A DNA stretch of 64,000 nt from Cladopsammia gracilis (Eukaryota; Cnidaria; Anthozoa; Scleractinia; Dendrophylliidae): assembly GCA_022457155.1 (NCBI GenBank), contig JAJGOT010000345.1, positions 62,001 through 126,000 on the forward strand, given 5' to 3'. Shown here piece by piece: positions 31,796 to 42,568 of this stretch. Below the pieces are notes generated by a model that saw only the letters and a list, made by a program, of their open reading frames with translations, had not been told where the DNA came from and did not search any database. Positions within the stretch are counted from its first letter, which is position 1, and each line of letters starts with the position of its first letter. Position numbers and translations under genes: made by a program.

Positions 31796-33150
31796 AACCC
31801 CATCAGTTATCACTTATCAGTTATCATCAGGTATCAGGTTAACTCCATTCAGACTTTCTGTCGAACCTTTATGAACTGTTTTGTGGTTGTTGTTCAGGAA
31901 AAAAAGTGTTATTTTTTCCGGTATTATCGTTATTTTCTCGTCGATGTTTTTCCTTGCTAATTTCAGACCAAAAAGGTAAGATCTGTAGACAGACTGATAC
32001 ATCTTATTAGCGATATTGCTCATTTGGGGCCGGCATACCCTTCACCTGCTATGTGACTGTTCGAGAAACTGTTTTCCAAGACCACGCCCTTAGATATTCT
32101 GCACGCACGTGACTTGAGATTTGCGCAAATGAGTAAATCATGAAAGAACAAGAAACAGTCATTGATGATTTGTAAACTAAAAGTCTGGTTCAAAAACGAT
32201 TCCGTCGTTTTGACCTTATCCCGCACCGCAAACCACTTCTTCAGAGCCCTGGACCGACGATACATTTTTAATCCCCTCGGGGGTAAATAAAAGTGCGATC
32301 ATATCTTCACGTATGCGTGCAGCATCAATCATTACCCCATTATATTCTCCATCATACGTTTCACTTGAAGTCACTCATCACCCTAGGTTCGGAATCTAAC
32401 TTTCATAATCGCTGTCATTACCGATGACCCGGCACTGCGAGCGGGCGTGTTTTGAATCGCTCACGCCGTTCATTTCGAGTTCCGTGCAAACAAATGACAG
32501 GGGGGGAGTAGAGACGATCCTGACACGGACTACTCGATCCCCTATGTGGAGTTCGTAGGCATGTGTTGTCCGTCCCCAGGGAGTATGGCTTCAGCTGTAG
32601 CTTCTGGGCTATCTCAGTGTGATAGAGGCTCAAATCGATGAGAACCATTTTGGAAAGAAATATTATTTAGAATATCTCGAAAGCAAATTTCCTCTAGCCC
32701 TTGCTATTCATAGATCAACCCTCAAACCGACAAGTATAGTTAACTCCTGAGAAGCCGGGGGGGGGGGGGGAAGACTCCCGTATAAAATTGACGGGGATGG
32801 TCGTCGGAAATTTTGAAAGGAACTCCTAAAAGATACCAGAAACCTATCTTTCTGATGTGGCTCACATAAATTTTTACCTCTAAAAGGTGACAATTCTTTC
32901 TGAAAAGTAGTCATATTTTTATACCCTAAAAGGTATCAAAAAAATCTGGCAGTGACCATTTTCGATTCAACGCCTTTAGTGGTACCTAACCACCAATTAT
33001 AACTCGTTACTTTCATATGGGACCCCCCCCCCCCCCCTCCCCGCCCTCCCCGAACTCCTGGCTCCTTCCCAATCGAACCGATAAGACCATAAAAATAAAC
33101 GATTCTTTTTATTAAATTCGATGATTAATTAATTCTCGGTTGATTGTTGT
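31796..33150. other. No gene seen; dispersed repeat at 32770-32980
   Basis: TAAAATTGACGGGGATGGTC and GTCGGAAATTTTGAAAGGAA at 32782 recur at 38375 (AAATTTGACGGGGAAGATCG). G and C runs lie at 32757-32770 and 33024-33041. Frames of 60-80 codons are motif-free. Confidence 0.5.
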
Positions 33151-33466
33151 TTAATGACTTTGAGATATCAGTAAAGCGCGAGAGCTTTTCGGCGAACTCG
33201 TGAATCGATTTAAAAACCTTCTGTGAACAGTTCCCAAATTATCCTTTTCACAACTGATATTACGATCACGTTTTTAAATTGAAGAATTTAGAAATACGAA
33301 ATAACTAACCAAGGGTCTTTCTGCATGTACCGGTATCCATGAACCACTCATTGTCTTCTATTGTTTGTGAGGTATTGTATTTTTGGTCTTGTTTTGCATT
33401 TGTATTATTGTCGTTCTTTGTTCCTTTTGTATTACGTAATATGTGACCGGTACATGCAGAATCTAC

Positions 33467-33619
33467 GGCTCATCCTCGGTATAAGAACCTGTGAAACTCA
33501 CGAGTGACGTAAAACAAAGAAAACAAAAGGCATAAAACAATAGAGTCAACTGGGAATGCAATACTACAAAGGTAAAAAACAAAGGAAAAAGTCACAGGTT
33601 CTTACACCGAGGTAAACCC
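33467..33619. mobile_element. MITE, 153 bp, hAT-like 8-bp target duplication
   Basis: Flanked by GAATCTAC on both sides (33459-33466, 33620-33627). The ends GGCTCATCCTCGGTATAAGA and, reverse-complemented, GGGTTTACCTCGGTGTAAGA share the core CCTCGGT-TAAGAACCTGTG. The second duplication copy has a single GAATCTAC (34082-34089), the empty site. An 8-bp duplication is typical of hAT elements. Confidence 0.8.
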
Positions 33620-33920
33620 GAATCTACCCTAACCAAGAAAGGCTTATTGTACAACTGGGATTAGGGACCGCCTGGCTTATTTCAGAAACAGTTATGTTAA
33701 TGACTTTGAGATATCAGTAAAGCGCGAGAGCCTTTCGGCGAACTCATGAATCGATTTAAAAACCTTCTGTGAAAGTTCCCAAATTATCCCTTTCACAACT
33801 GATATTACGATCACGTTTTTAAATTAAAGAATTTAGAAATACGAAATAACTAACCAAGGGTCTTTCTGCATGTACCGGTATCCATGAACCACTCATTGTC
33901 TTCTATTGTTTGTGAGGTAT

Positions 33921-33993
33921 ATCTTTAAAATTAGATCAATTAATTAATGTAACAGTGTTGAAATCCAATAAACCAATGTAATGTAATGTAATA
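33921..33993 (+). mobile_element. Short retroposon tail inserted in duplication copy 2
   Basis: About 73 bp absent from copy 1. It holds CCAATAAACCAATGTAATGT and ends in ATGTA repeats. Flanks GGTAT/GGTGT suggest a short target duplication. It looks like the 3' end of a LINE or SINE. Confidence 0.65.
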
Positions 33994-34184
33994 GGTGTTG
34001 TATTTTTGGTCTTGTTTTGCATTTGTATTATTGTCGTTCTTTGTTCCTTTTGTATTACGTAATATGAAACCGGTACATGCAGAATCTACCCTAACCAAGC
34101 AAGGCTTATTGTACAAATGGGATTATGTATGTTGTGTCCAATATGTAGTCAGGGACGGCCTGGCTTATTTCAGAAACAGTTATG

Positions 34185-35429
34185 TGGTGTGGGTAGTCAG
34201 AATTGCTAGTCTGACTGAAGACTGCTATTTTTAATCTTTTTCATACTCTCTTCTTGTAAACTAATAAATTATGCCGCAGAGTACTTAACTCAAGTAATCA
34301 GAAAGGGGAGGAGGGATTCAAAAATTCGGGACACGTGAGGCAGCCAGACCACGTCTCTTATTATTGCCCTAGTAAAATCTGCCATAACGCTTTTTTGATA
34401 GATAATTTTTATAACCCTCAGAAATCATGTGGGTCTTTAGGCAACATAGCCATGTACCTTTACCAACATAAGTTTTCCCCCCCAGAACGATTCATCCTCA
34501 TTCAACAACGGCACAGGCTCCCTCAATGGGCTCCTGGCTCCCAGCACAGGGCAAGCAGAGAGCGCGTTTATAACCCAGTCCGCTTTATCAACCTTCAACT
34601 ACGGAAGGTTGTTCACAGCCGCCTCTGGCTGTATACGCTGTATACATGTACAGAGTTGCGGACTCCTTTACTATTATGCCCGCAAGTTTTAAGCCCGGGG
34701 GGGACCTTATCCGTTTCTGGAGCAAAGTACGCCAGTGATTTCCCTCCCCAGTTTCAAACCTGACCTTTAACATTTCTGCCCTTTTTACGCCAATATGGCG
34801 ACAATGTATACCTTGGCAGTAAGACTAAAAGGCAAAGCATACCCATTTTCAGATCCCACTGACAATTCGGAAAAATTTCTGTTCCTATTTTCAGACCAAA
34901 ACGACTCAAAAGCCATACCTTTTGGAGCCGCACACATAGCTTTACATTTGGCGTGACTTTACGCTCCTGTTTTAACGTTTCCATTATTCATTAAACAAGG
35001 GGTCTGTATGTCAAAAGAATATGTCCACGCCCGTTTGTCAAAATGCAGGAAAGCGTGCCATTCTGTTGACATGCTGTGCTTAGTCAATGCATTTGATGAA
35101 AAATATTTAAATTGTCACAGTGCCTAGATGATGTTGACGAAAAGCCTCAATATCCTTCCACAGGAAATGCATTGCGCTTACCTCGTCTTTCTCGCTCTGT
35201 TCTCCAAGGGGAGCTCTTCTGAAAGCATTTCATTTCTGCTCGTTCAGTTACCAAGGGCTTTCTCTAAGCCGCTAATTGAGTTTTGTCAGCAGTGAAAATC
35301 GGCCGCGCACAAATCCCATTTCCTCCAGTCGATATTTGTTTTAATGTTGATTGAGAATATTACTTAACACAAGCATCTTGGGTAATCGGATACTTTTTGC
35401 ACAAGGAATTCAACGGATCACGGTCAAGA
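34185..35429. other. No gene seen
   Basis: A 142-codon plus frame (34335-34763) overlaps minus frames and lacks motifs or splice context; I do not call it. Confidence 0.45.
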
Positions 35430-35544
35430 TATAAAGCTCCATCGAGTTTGTTGACTTAGCACGAAGCCCACATTACGTTGGAACATTCACGTTCTGACAG
35501 TACGGGGTGACTCAGAAACGAGAACGCACAAGCAAAAACTTCAG
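35430..35544 (+). promoter_or_regulatory. Candidate TATA promoter and 5' UTR exon
   Basis: TATAAAG at 35430-35436 precedes a start region near 35460. An 85-bp stretch follows, ending CTTCAG before GTAAGC at 35545, a strong donor. There is no ATG frame of note. It lies 8.9 kb upstream of the acceptor at 44406 and is my best guess for exon 1 of the VWC-like gene; this link is inference. Confidence 0.45.
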
Positions 35545-36204
35545 GTAAGCCCTTCACAATTGGTACTCAATTTTTCTCCAAACCGGCCTTTCTTTCCTAT
35601 TCCTAGTCTCAATAAATCTTGGGATGGTATAATGAGTTTTATTCCCCTTAAACGCTTGGTGTTTAGCGCTCTGTTCCCTGGTAAACATCTGATGAGCAAA
35701 TGTTGCTGTCAAACTGCACTAGTATAAAGGCGATTTAATTTATCAACAACATTATAATAAGCATCTTGAAATACGCTAAATAAGTTACGCACGTAGCGCG
35801 ACCACAGAAGTAACCATGGCGTTTTTTTTTGTCGCAGAGAAATTCAAGAAAAAGTTGATACAATACTATTTAACTGATAGTATGTGTAAAATATCCTATC
35901 TCAAATCGATCATATAGCTATTGCTCTCAGCTGAAAAAACAAGCGTAAAATTTCATTTGTCGGATCGATAACTTTGATATGTACTTAAATGGTTTTAAAT
36001 AGCAGAATATGAAGTCTCTGCTCAGGAGATATCAATCAAATCGATTATTTGTGGCTGTTCGGTCGCTCAATTGTGTTGGTTAATTTGTTGGTTTACCTCT
36101 AAAAATCATTGTAAACAGGAAACATTCAACATCAGTATATAGGACTGCATTGTATTTCAACATTAGCCTTTCACTTTGCCTGCCCGCAGAGCAGTGAAGT
36201 GAAG
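35545..36204. other. No gene seen
   Basis: Possibly intron of the downstream gene. No repeat or exon identified. Confidence 0.45.
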
Positions 36205-36702
36205 TGGCTCTGACTTTTGACTCTCTCGCTGAAATTTGAAAGTGTGACCATTCAAACGAAAGCCGCTATTGAGCCGAGCAGTTTCCTGTGCTACTGTTTA
36301 AAATGCTGTGGATGTGATTATCCAAATCAAGTTATTAAGCAGTACTTTCCAGTGGTAAACCGTACTGTTTATAATCTCAACAAAGCGGTTCTAACTTTGA
36401 GTCTGTGGATAAAATCCTTAAGTGTGAACGATTCAGGACCTCATTCAGTAAAAGCTACTGAGCAGTACTTTCCTGTCGCGCTGTTTATTATGCTGTACAA
36501 GGTGGTTCTAACTTTTGAGTCTGTCGATGAAATCCTAAAGTGTGACCATTCAAATGAAAGCTATTGAGCAGTACTTTGCTGTGGTATTGTTCATTATGCT
36601 GTACAAGGTGGTTCTAACTTTTGAGTCTGTCGATGTAATCTTAAAGTGTGACCATTCCACTGAAATATATTGAGCAGTTCTTTCCTGTGGTGCTGTTTGT
36701 TT
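36205..36702. repeat. 106-bp satellite, locus 3 (inverted, about 4.5 units)
   Basis: TGTGACCATTCAAATGAAAG, AGCAGTACTTTCCTGT and TGTACAAGGTGGTTCTAAC recur. Orientation is opposite to loci at 12.1, 26.6 and 58.3 kb. The 116-codon frame 36217-36567 is satellite read-through. Confidence 0.8.
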
Positions 36703-37714
36703 TCCCATTTTCTACAGAATAAACTTTGGTTAGTCATCGGGGTAGAAAAAGAAATTACTTACACGGAAAACTGTACAAAGGTACGGTAAGCCTAGCCGAC
36801 ACCTGAGTTGTCGGCAGCTGATCGTGGAAAAGCCTGAAAAGCTGTCTCAGAAAGCGTGGGATAAAAAACAAACCGCCCTTTCTTTTCCGCAATGGGGATC
36901 ATTTGTCTGATTTGTTTTCTTTCAGTTTAAAAAAAGCGTTTTTAACTCACGGTAATCAGAGCGGTTGAAGCTTAGATTCATGGAATAAAAGCCGCAAACT
37001 AGAAGGGGCAGAGTTCGTAGTTTCCAGTCGAATGCTCTAAAAGTTTAAATTGTTTAATCCAGTGTCGCTGACTTATAGTTTTGATGTTGTAATGCTGTTC
37101 GATATACATGTACTTGTCTGTTTACAACAGAATATACTGATGCAGACCAAGTTCTTGGCTGTACAGCAGTATTTCAAATCGTGACCAAACTGTACTGTGT
37201 TCGGTATTGGTAGAATATTTATTCGCCTTTTAATTGATCCATTATTCGAGCTTTATTTTGTAAGGTCTGGGTCGCATTCTCTTCATACTGCTAGTTTTTC
37301 TGAAAAGACCTGAATGTCCGTTTTGGCATTAATGCTTCCGATTAAAGTGTTTGCCAAATTTCTTTGAACGCGTTGTTTGTTATCAAGTGTTAATTAATGG
37401 ACTCATCGAATGTATCGAATGTTTCTGGTAACGTGTAATATTGTGGAGGCATGACCAAAAGGTTTTTGATGACAGCAAAATGGACGTGAATAGTTTGTGG
37501 CGCCATCATCAGCGACTTGAAAGATTCCATCGCGGACAGAAACTTCCGATAAACATGACCCGGTCTTACTTCTGAATTGGTCTCTCGATCTCTACGCCAC
37601 ATGAAACGTATCGACTTTAATTGAGGTCATAAAGGAACGGACCTTTTTCAAAACAAGGGAATTTAACAATTACGAATCTCCAGATATTCTCAATTTGCTC
37701 CCGGCAGGGACTCA
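36703..37714. other. No gene seen
   Basis: No exon with good splice sites or repeat structure. Minus frame 37390-37602 unrecognised. Confidence 0.45.
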
Positions 37715-38380
37715 ACAACAACAACAACAACAACAATTTATTTCAGTATTCCCATATAAATACATGGTATTACCTAATAAAATTACAATAGAAATAAAAA
37801 GAGAAATAAATAAAAATGTGTATGTATTACATCAAATTACAAAAGATTTTCTTAATTCCATACATAAATGAGCATAAGCAGCCGTAAGTCGGCATATAAA
37901 AGGGTCAACATTATTAAAGAGAAATATGATTTTTGAATTATTATCTAAGTTATTAAGATTGGGATATCTCTTCTTTATATCGTCAAAAAACTTGGAACGT
38001 AGATTATTGTAAAGTGGACAAGAAAGTATAAAGTGTAATTCATGTTCAACTTCATTTAATTGACAGAAAGGACAAATTCTGAGATTTTCTGGCGTTTTAG
38101 GAATTGTATGTCTGCCAGTCTCGATCAATAAATGGTGATTTCCAAGTCGGAATTTATTCAAGGTCTTTTTATGGATGGGATTATTGATTGTCTTCAAGAA
38201 ATCAGCTTTGTGGCAATCTGTTCTGAATTGCGAGTAAAACTTAAGCTTTTTGTTACATTTAATCAAATTTAATTGATGTTCGGAAATTTTCTTGCTTAAA
38301 GATGGACGTATTTGAGAAAGGAATGCAGAAGGGTCATTTTTGGTTAAATTTGCTGTATTTAAATTGTACGTTATAAATTT
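37715..38380 (-). mobile_element. LINE 3' end with TTG-repeat tail
   Basis: A 144-codon minus frame (37832-38266) encodes a LINE C-terminal domain: FLKTINNPIHKKTLNKFRLG, HHLLIETGRH, the zinc-knuckle-like RICPFCQLNEVEHELHFILS and CPLYNNLRSKFF. The 3' end (low coordinates) is AATAAATTGTTGTTG repeats at 37716-37738. Everything 5' is missing, so it is a dead copy. Confidence 0.8.
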
Positions 38381-38634
38381 GACGGGGAAGATCGATCGTC
38401 GGAAATTTTGAAAGGAACTACTAAAAGGTCCCAGAAACCTAGGTGTGGATCAAAATTATTCAGTAACGTAAAGAGGTACCATTTTTTTTCTAAAAAGTTG
38501 TTCCAGTCGGCATATTTATTTGGCTAAGCACTTGTTTGGATCAGTCCTTGTAGTAGTAGTCTTCGGACACACTCCTTCCCCTAAAACTGTATCGGAATAA
38601 CTCTTACGTACACCAAACGACGAATTTTAAAACC
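38381..38634. other. Dispersed repeat and spacer
   Basis: GTCGGAAATTTTGAAAGGAA links this stretch to 32810. Nothing else supported. Confidence 0.4.
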
Positions 38635-38638
38635 TTAA

Positions 38639-39032
38639 AGAGACACTGTCCCGGATAAAATATCGTGTCTTTTCATGATTATGGCCAGGAGCTTGATTTA
38701 AGCTTGCTTTATTATCTTGAAATTGGATTAAATCATCGCTTAAAGTGATAGAAGCAAGGATATATGAACTAAACGGACACAATAACGGCCAGAAAATTCA
38801 AAATTTCACAAACATGGCAAGTTTGATTTATTGACAAGCGGTCAATAATTCAAATTTCATGAACTGCAATCCACTTCAATCCTTGCAATCCTGCACTTTT
38901 TCTCCAAACTACTGCTTTTGTTTTGCTCTATAAAATATTTTTATCCAACTAAGTTGTATATTTGGTGGCATTTGGCGATATAACGTGAAATAAGCTAAAC
39001 AAATTTTGCTATTTCGCCGAGACAGTGACCCT
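38639..39032. mobile_element. TTAA-flanked MITE, 394 bp, reference copy
   Basis: Flanked by TTAA at 38635-38638 and 39033-39036. The ends are AGAGACACTGTCCCGG and, reverse-complemented, AGGGTCACTGTCTCGG (13 of 16). TTAA targets suggest piggyBac-type mobilisation. Other copies in the window: 9815, 14176, 39070 and 49183. Confidence 0.8.
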
Positions 39033-39069
39033 TTAACTGACGGTACGACTATCACCGCCTTCCCCTTGA

Positions 39070-39457
39070 AAACGCGGTATATATCGTGTTTTTATGATAA
39101 TATCCAGGAGCTTGCTTTAAGCTTGCTTTAATTATCTTGAAGTAGGAATAAAAAATCGCCAAAAGTGATGAAAACAAAGAAATTTGACAAAATGACGGCT
39201 AAAAATGTCAGAATTCCACAAGATTGGTAATTTTGATTTTTCGACGCCTGTCACGAAATCAAATTTGATGAACTGTAATCCACTTCCATCCTTGCAATCC
39301 TGTACGTTGTCTCAAAACTACGGCTTCTGTTCAGTTTCTTTAGATCGAAAGCATGTTTTTATCCAATAAAGTTGTATATTTGGTGACATTTTGCGGTATA
39401 ACATCAGTAGAAATAAGGTAAGCGATATTTTGTCACTTCGGTGGGACAGTGTTCCCT
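39070..39457. mobile_element. Second, adjacent copy of the 394-bp MITE
   Basis: TATCGTGTTTTTATGATAAT, CAGGAGCTTGCTTTAAGC and TTGTATATTTGGTGACATTT follow the same order. The right end GGGACAGTGTTCCC abuts TTTAA. The left end is lost. Confidence 0.75.

Positions 39458-39458
<1 letters not shown>

Positions 39459-39523
<65 letters not shown>
39459..39523. repeat. (TAA)n microsatellite
   Basis: About 65 bp of TAA triplets starting in the MITE's right flank; it encodes poly-Leu on the minus strand. Confidence 0.9.
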
Positions 39524-39531
<8 letters not shown>

Positions 39532-40949
39532 AGTAAATAACGCAAGCACCTGGCCACGGTATATCAGCCGTGACCCAATAATAAGTTACATGTACAATTC
39601 TTAAGTGGTATTTGCCGTCGTCATTCCATGCCTTCTAGAAAGCAAGTGTGGTTGTAATTGACCTCATCCTTTCGGCGGGACTAATCATTTATGTAATCAT
39701 TTATTTGAATTCCGATCTAGAGCTTGAAAAAGATCAACTTGGTCCAGGTTAAATAATCACATGCATGACGCGCAAACGACACTGATTGAGGCTTTCGTTG
39801 TTTTGTTGTTGTTGTTCTAACAACACCTGAGACATAGCAATCGTGTTTCTTGTATTTAGCTTTCGGATTTGTCTTATCATAATAAAATACACTTCTTGAG
39901 ACAAAAAGTACTTCCTTTTGGTAAATATTTTAATGTAATCTCAATGGCTCGGTTATTAGGTGTCCGATTATCATAGCTTTTGTATTTGTTTTTTTGGATT
40001 TGTCTAAGCGAATAAGCTGGAAATACTGGCATAAATTCTCTAAAGGGCACATTTTCCTGTGACACTTCCTATAAGTTTAATTAGTGGTTAACACAGTGTT
40101 CGTTCGGCTAGACCATCAAGCTTTGTATATTTTTTAGTGGGATTGAAGTCCTTTACTTCGCAGTCTTGAACCACGTGCTCTACAAATCCTATAATGACCT
40201 GAAGAGTAATTAGCCTTCCCGGCTCCGATACGATCATGCCAAATCCAAAGAAAAACAATTTACAACAATTCCGCTGTTTCGTCCGCCACGTTCAGTTCTA
40301 CAGCGCTTTAGTTACTCTCTCTGAAAAAATAAATAAAAAATATTTCTGCTTGGACTATTAAGCTAAATCATTATCATTTATCGCTTGATAGTGTTTAACG
40401 GTGGTAGCTTGTAAGTGATGAAACTTTTCCATCTAAGAAGCTCTATAAGCCCCTTTTTCTGTTGTTATTTGTTATTCATTTTTCCTTTTAATCTTTAAAG
40501 TTGGTGTTTTACTCCCTTAAGAGTCTCAGCTTAAGATTTTGTGTTTGGTTTTCAGATTTGTCTAATGTGCTAAATCATGTAATTTGTCTGAAAGGAATTA
40601 AAACTTGAACATCAACAAACAAGTCTACAGTTGCGCGGTAATAAACTAAACTTTCCTTACCAAATGGCGGCAAATGCGGAACATCAAAAGAAAAGGTTTC
40701 TGGTATGCATCTCTAAGAAAAATACGCAAAACTTTTCTCCATACAAAATCATTACTTTGTTAAATGAAACGAAGAAAAGCTCAAGCAACGCTTCTGATAT
40801 AGGCTTAAAATTGTTAGAGTTTTACAGCTCGGAACTTTCAAAGGGTCCACACTCCAATTCATTTATCAAAAGCAGAAACAGGAGCAATTCCTTTTCTTAA
40901 TCCTTTGAGAGCTCCTCATTCTGAGAAAAAATCCCATCTAAATTAGCTT
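39524..40949. other. No gene seen
   Basis: An 89-codon plus frame (40631-40900) is Lys/Ser-rich without recognisable domains. GTTTTGTTGTTGTTGTT near 39798 is a short TTG run. Confidence 0.45.
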
Positions 40950-41170
40950 AAATGTCAAGCCAAGTTACTAAGCAGTACTTTTCTGTGAAATGTTGTTTAT
41001 TATAATAAGCGGATGCAAAGTGGTTCTAACTTTTGAGTCTGTGCACGAAATCCTTATGAAAATGTGACCGGATTCAAATGAACGCTACTGAACAGTACTT
41101 TCCTGTGGTACTGTTTAATATTCTGTATCAAGTGATTCTATTAACATTTTAAGTCTGTATATAGAAATTA
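40950..41170. repeat. 106-bp satellite, locus 4 (inverted, two units)
   Basis: AGCAGTACTTTTCTGTG, GTGGTTCTAACTTTTGAGTC and a second diverged unit up to AAGTCTGTATATAG. Confidence 0.75.
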
Positions 41171-42207
41171 AATGACTGCTATTAGAGATCCCATTAAGCG
41201 GTATATTCCCAATCATTATAATTGCTCCAAATTGTTTAAAAAAGAAAAACTAAAAGCTTTATTTTATTATTGACAAGACAGGGGTCCGAAGTGATTTACG
41301 GGAAAAATAATACGGGAAAACATCTGGGCCTCGTAACCTTAACCTATTTATCTCCAGACACACGAAAAAAAAATAATTAAACGATGTTTTTTTATGTATG
41401 AACAGTCACAGTGCTGCGAAATGCATTTTTGGTCGCGAAAAATTTTAAATGTTTCGGGGCAGAATGCTTCGAGTCCTTCGATATGGATCCCCTTGGAGAG
41501 CGAAAACTACGTCCAAATTAAACGTGCAGCTTGCGTATATCGAGTTACGGATGCACGCGGGAGGTTGCTGAGCACGAAAGAAGCATATTAAAGTCTCTAG
41601 CTTCTTGAGTACTTTAAAAAAAAGTAAACCTCCCAAGTGTATCAATAACTCGATGTACGCACCTCTGCGACGTTTGCCGTTTCTTTTATAACATATCGGG
41701 AAGACAACATATCAAAATTACCGGCAAAACAACTTGCTGCGTGACGTGTAAATGAATGGCGCGTATTAACCAATCAGAGCGCGCGCTATAAATCCCTTTT
41801 TCCTTGTTACCCAGTGTATAACTGATAATAAATGGGCATTTCAAAGGCTCTGACGTTGAATTGTTTTTTATCGGGCTACAGGAAAGAAACAGTTCGGGCT
41901 CAGAGCTCCACAGCAAAAAATTTCGGGGTTGTCATATACATGTAGCTGATGATCATTCGTTATTCATTTCACGTCTCCGTCTTCTGTCACTATTGTGTTC
42001 TGTCTGCGGTTACCCGCTTCCTTCCTTATTACATTTAGTAAGTAAAATGTCGCACATTTTATAAGGGTTTACGTACATTCCAGCACTGAAATCATTAAAC
42101 CACATAATTACATATGAGTTCGGCCCTAAAGATTATAGGAAAAGAGCCAAAGTCCCGGGCCAAAGTTTGCCGGAATGGATCATGTGTCATGCGATTTTGT
42201 AAAACTT
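41171..42207. other. No gene seen
   Basis: No credible exon or repeat; overlapping frames near 41394-41645 and 41686-42064 fall on opposite strands without motifs. Confidence 0.45.
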
Positions 42208-42568
42208 TTTAGCCTGTGGATGAAATTCGCAGATGTGACCATTCAAATGAAAGCTACTGAGCAGTACTTTCCAGTGGTACTGTTTATTATGCTGTACAAG
42301 GTGGTTCTAACCGTTTGAGTCTGTGGATGAAATTGTATCTACTGTTGTAAATGGAAGGTGTGAAATAAAATTGTTTTCGTTGTTGTTGTTGTTGTTCAGA
42401 TATGACCATTCAAATGAAAGCTATTGAGCAGTACTTTCCTGTGTTGCTGTTTGTTATGTTTTACAAGGTGTTTCTAACTTTTGAGTCTGTGGATGAAATC
42501 CTAAAGCACATGTATGACCATTCAATGAAAGCTATCGAGCAGTTCTTTCCTGTGGTGCTGTTTATTAA
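42208..42568. repeat. 106-bp satellite, locus 5 (inverted), with LINE tail inside
   Basis: About three units in the inverted orientation. At CTGTGGATGAAAT the array is interrupted by the 67-bp LINE tail at 42331-42397 and resumes at GACCATTCAAATGAAAG. Confidence 0.8.
42331..42397 (+). mobile_element. LINE 3' tail inserted in satellite
   Basis: TGTATCTACTGTTGTAA, GGAAGGTGTGAAATAAAATT and TTG repeats, the same string as at 30117-30182. Confidence 0.7.

Larger units (their letters stand above)
33151..34184. repeat. Tandem segmental duplication, two copies with private insertions
   Basis: Copy 1 (33151-33696) and copy 2 (33697-34184) share TTAATGACTTTGAGATATCA, AGGGTCTTTCTGCATGTACC, GTCTTGTTTTGCATTTGTAT and CGGCTTATTTCAGAAACAG-like ends in the same order. 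Copy 1 carries a 153-bp MITE and copy 2 carries a LINE/SINE tail; each is absent from the other. Confidence 0.85.

Noticed and set aside
34335..34763. 142-codon ORF
   Set aside because: No domain, no splice or promoter context, and overlapped by antisense frames.
37716..37738. CRISPR-like or regulatory CAA repeat
   Set aside because: It is the TTG-repeat tail of the minus-strand LINE; no spacer-repeat structure anywhere in the window.
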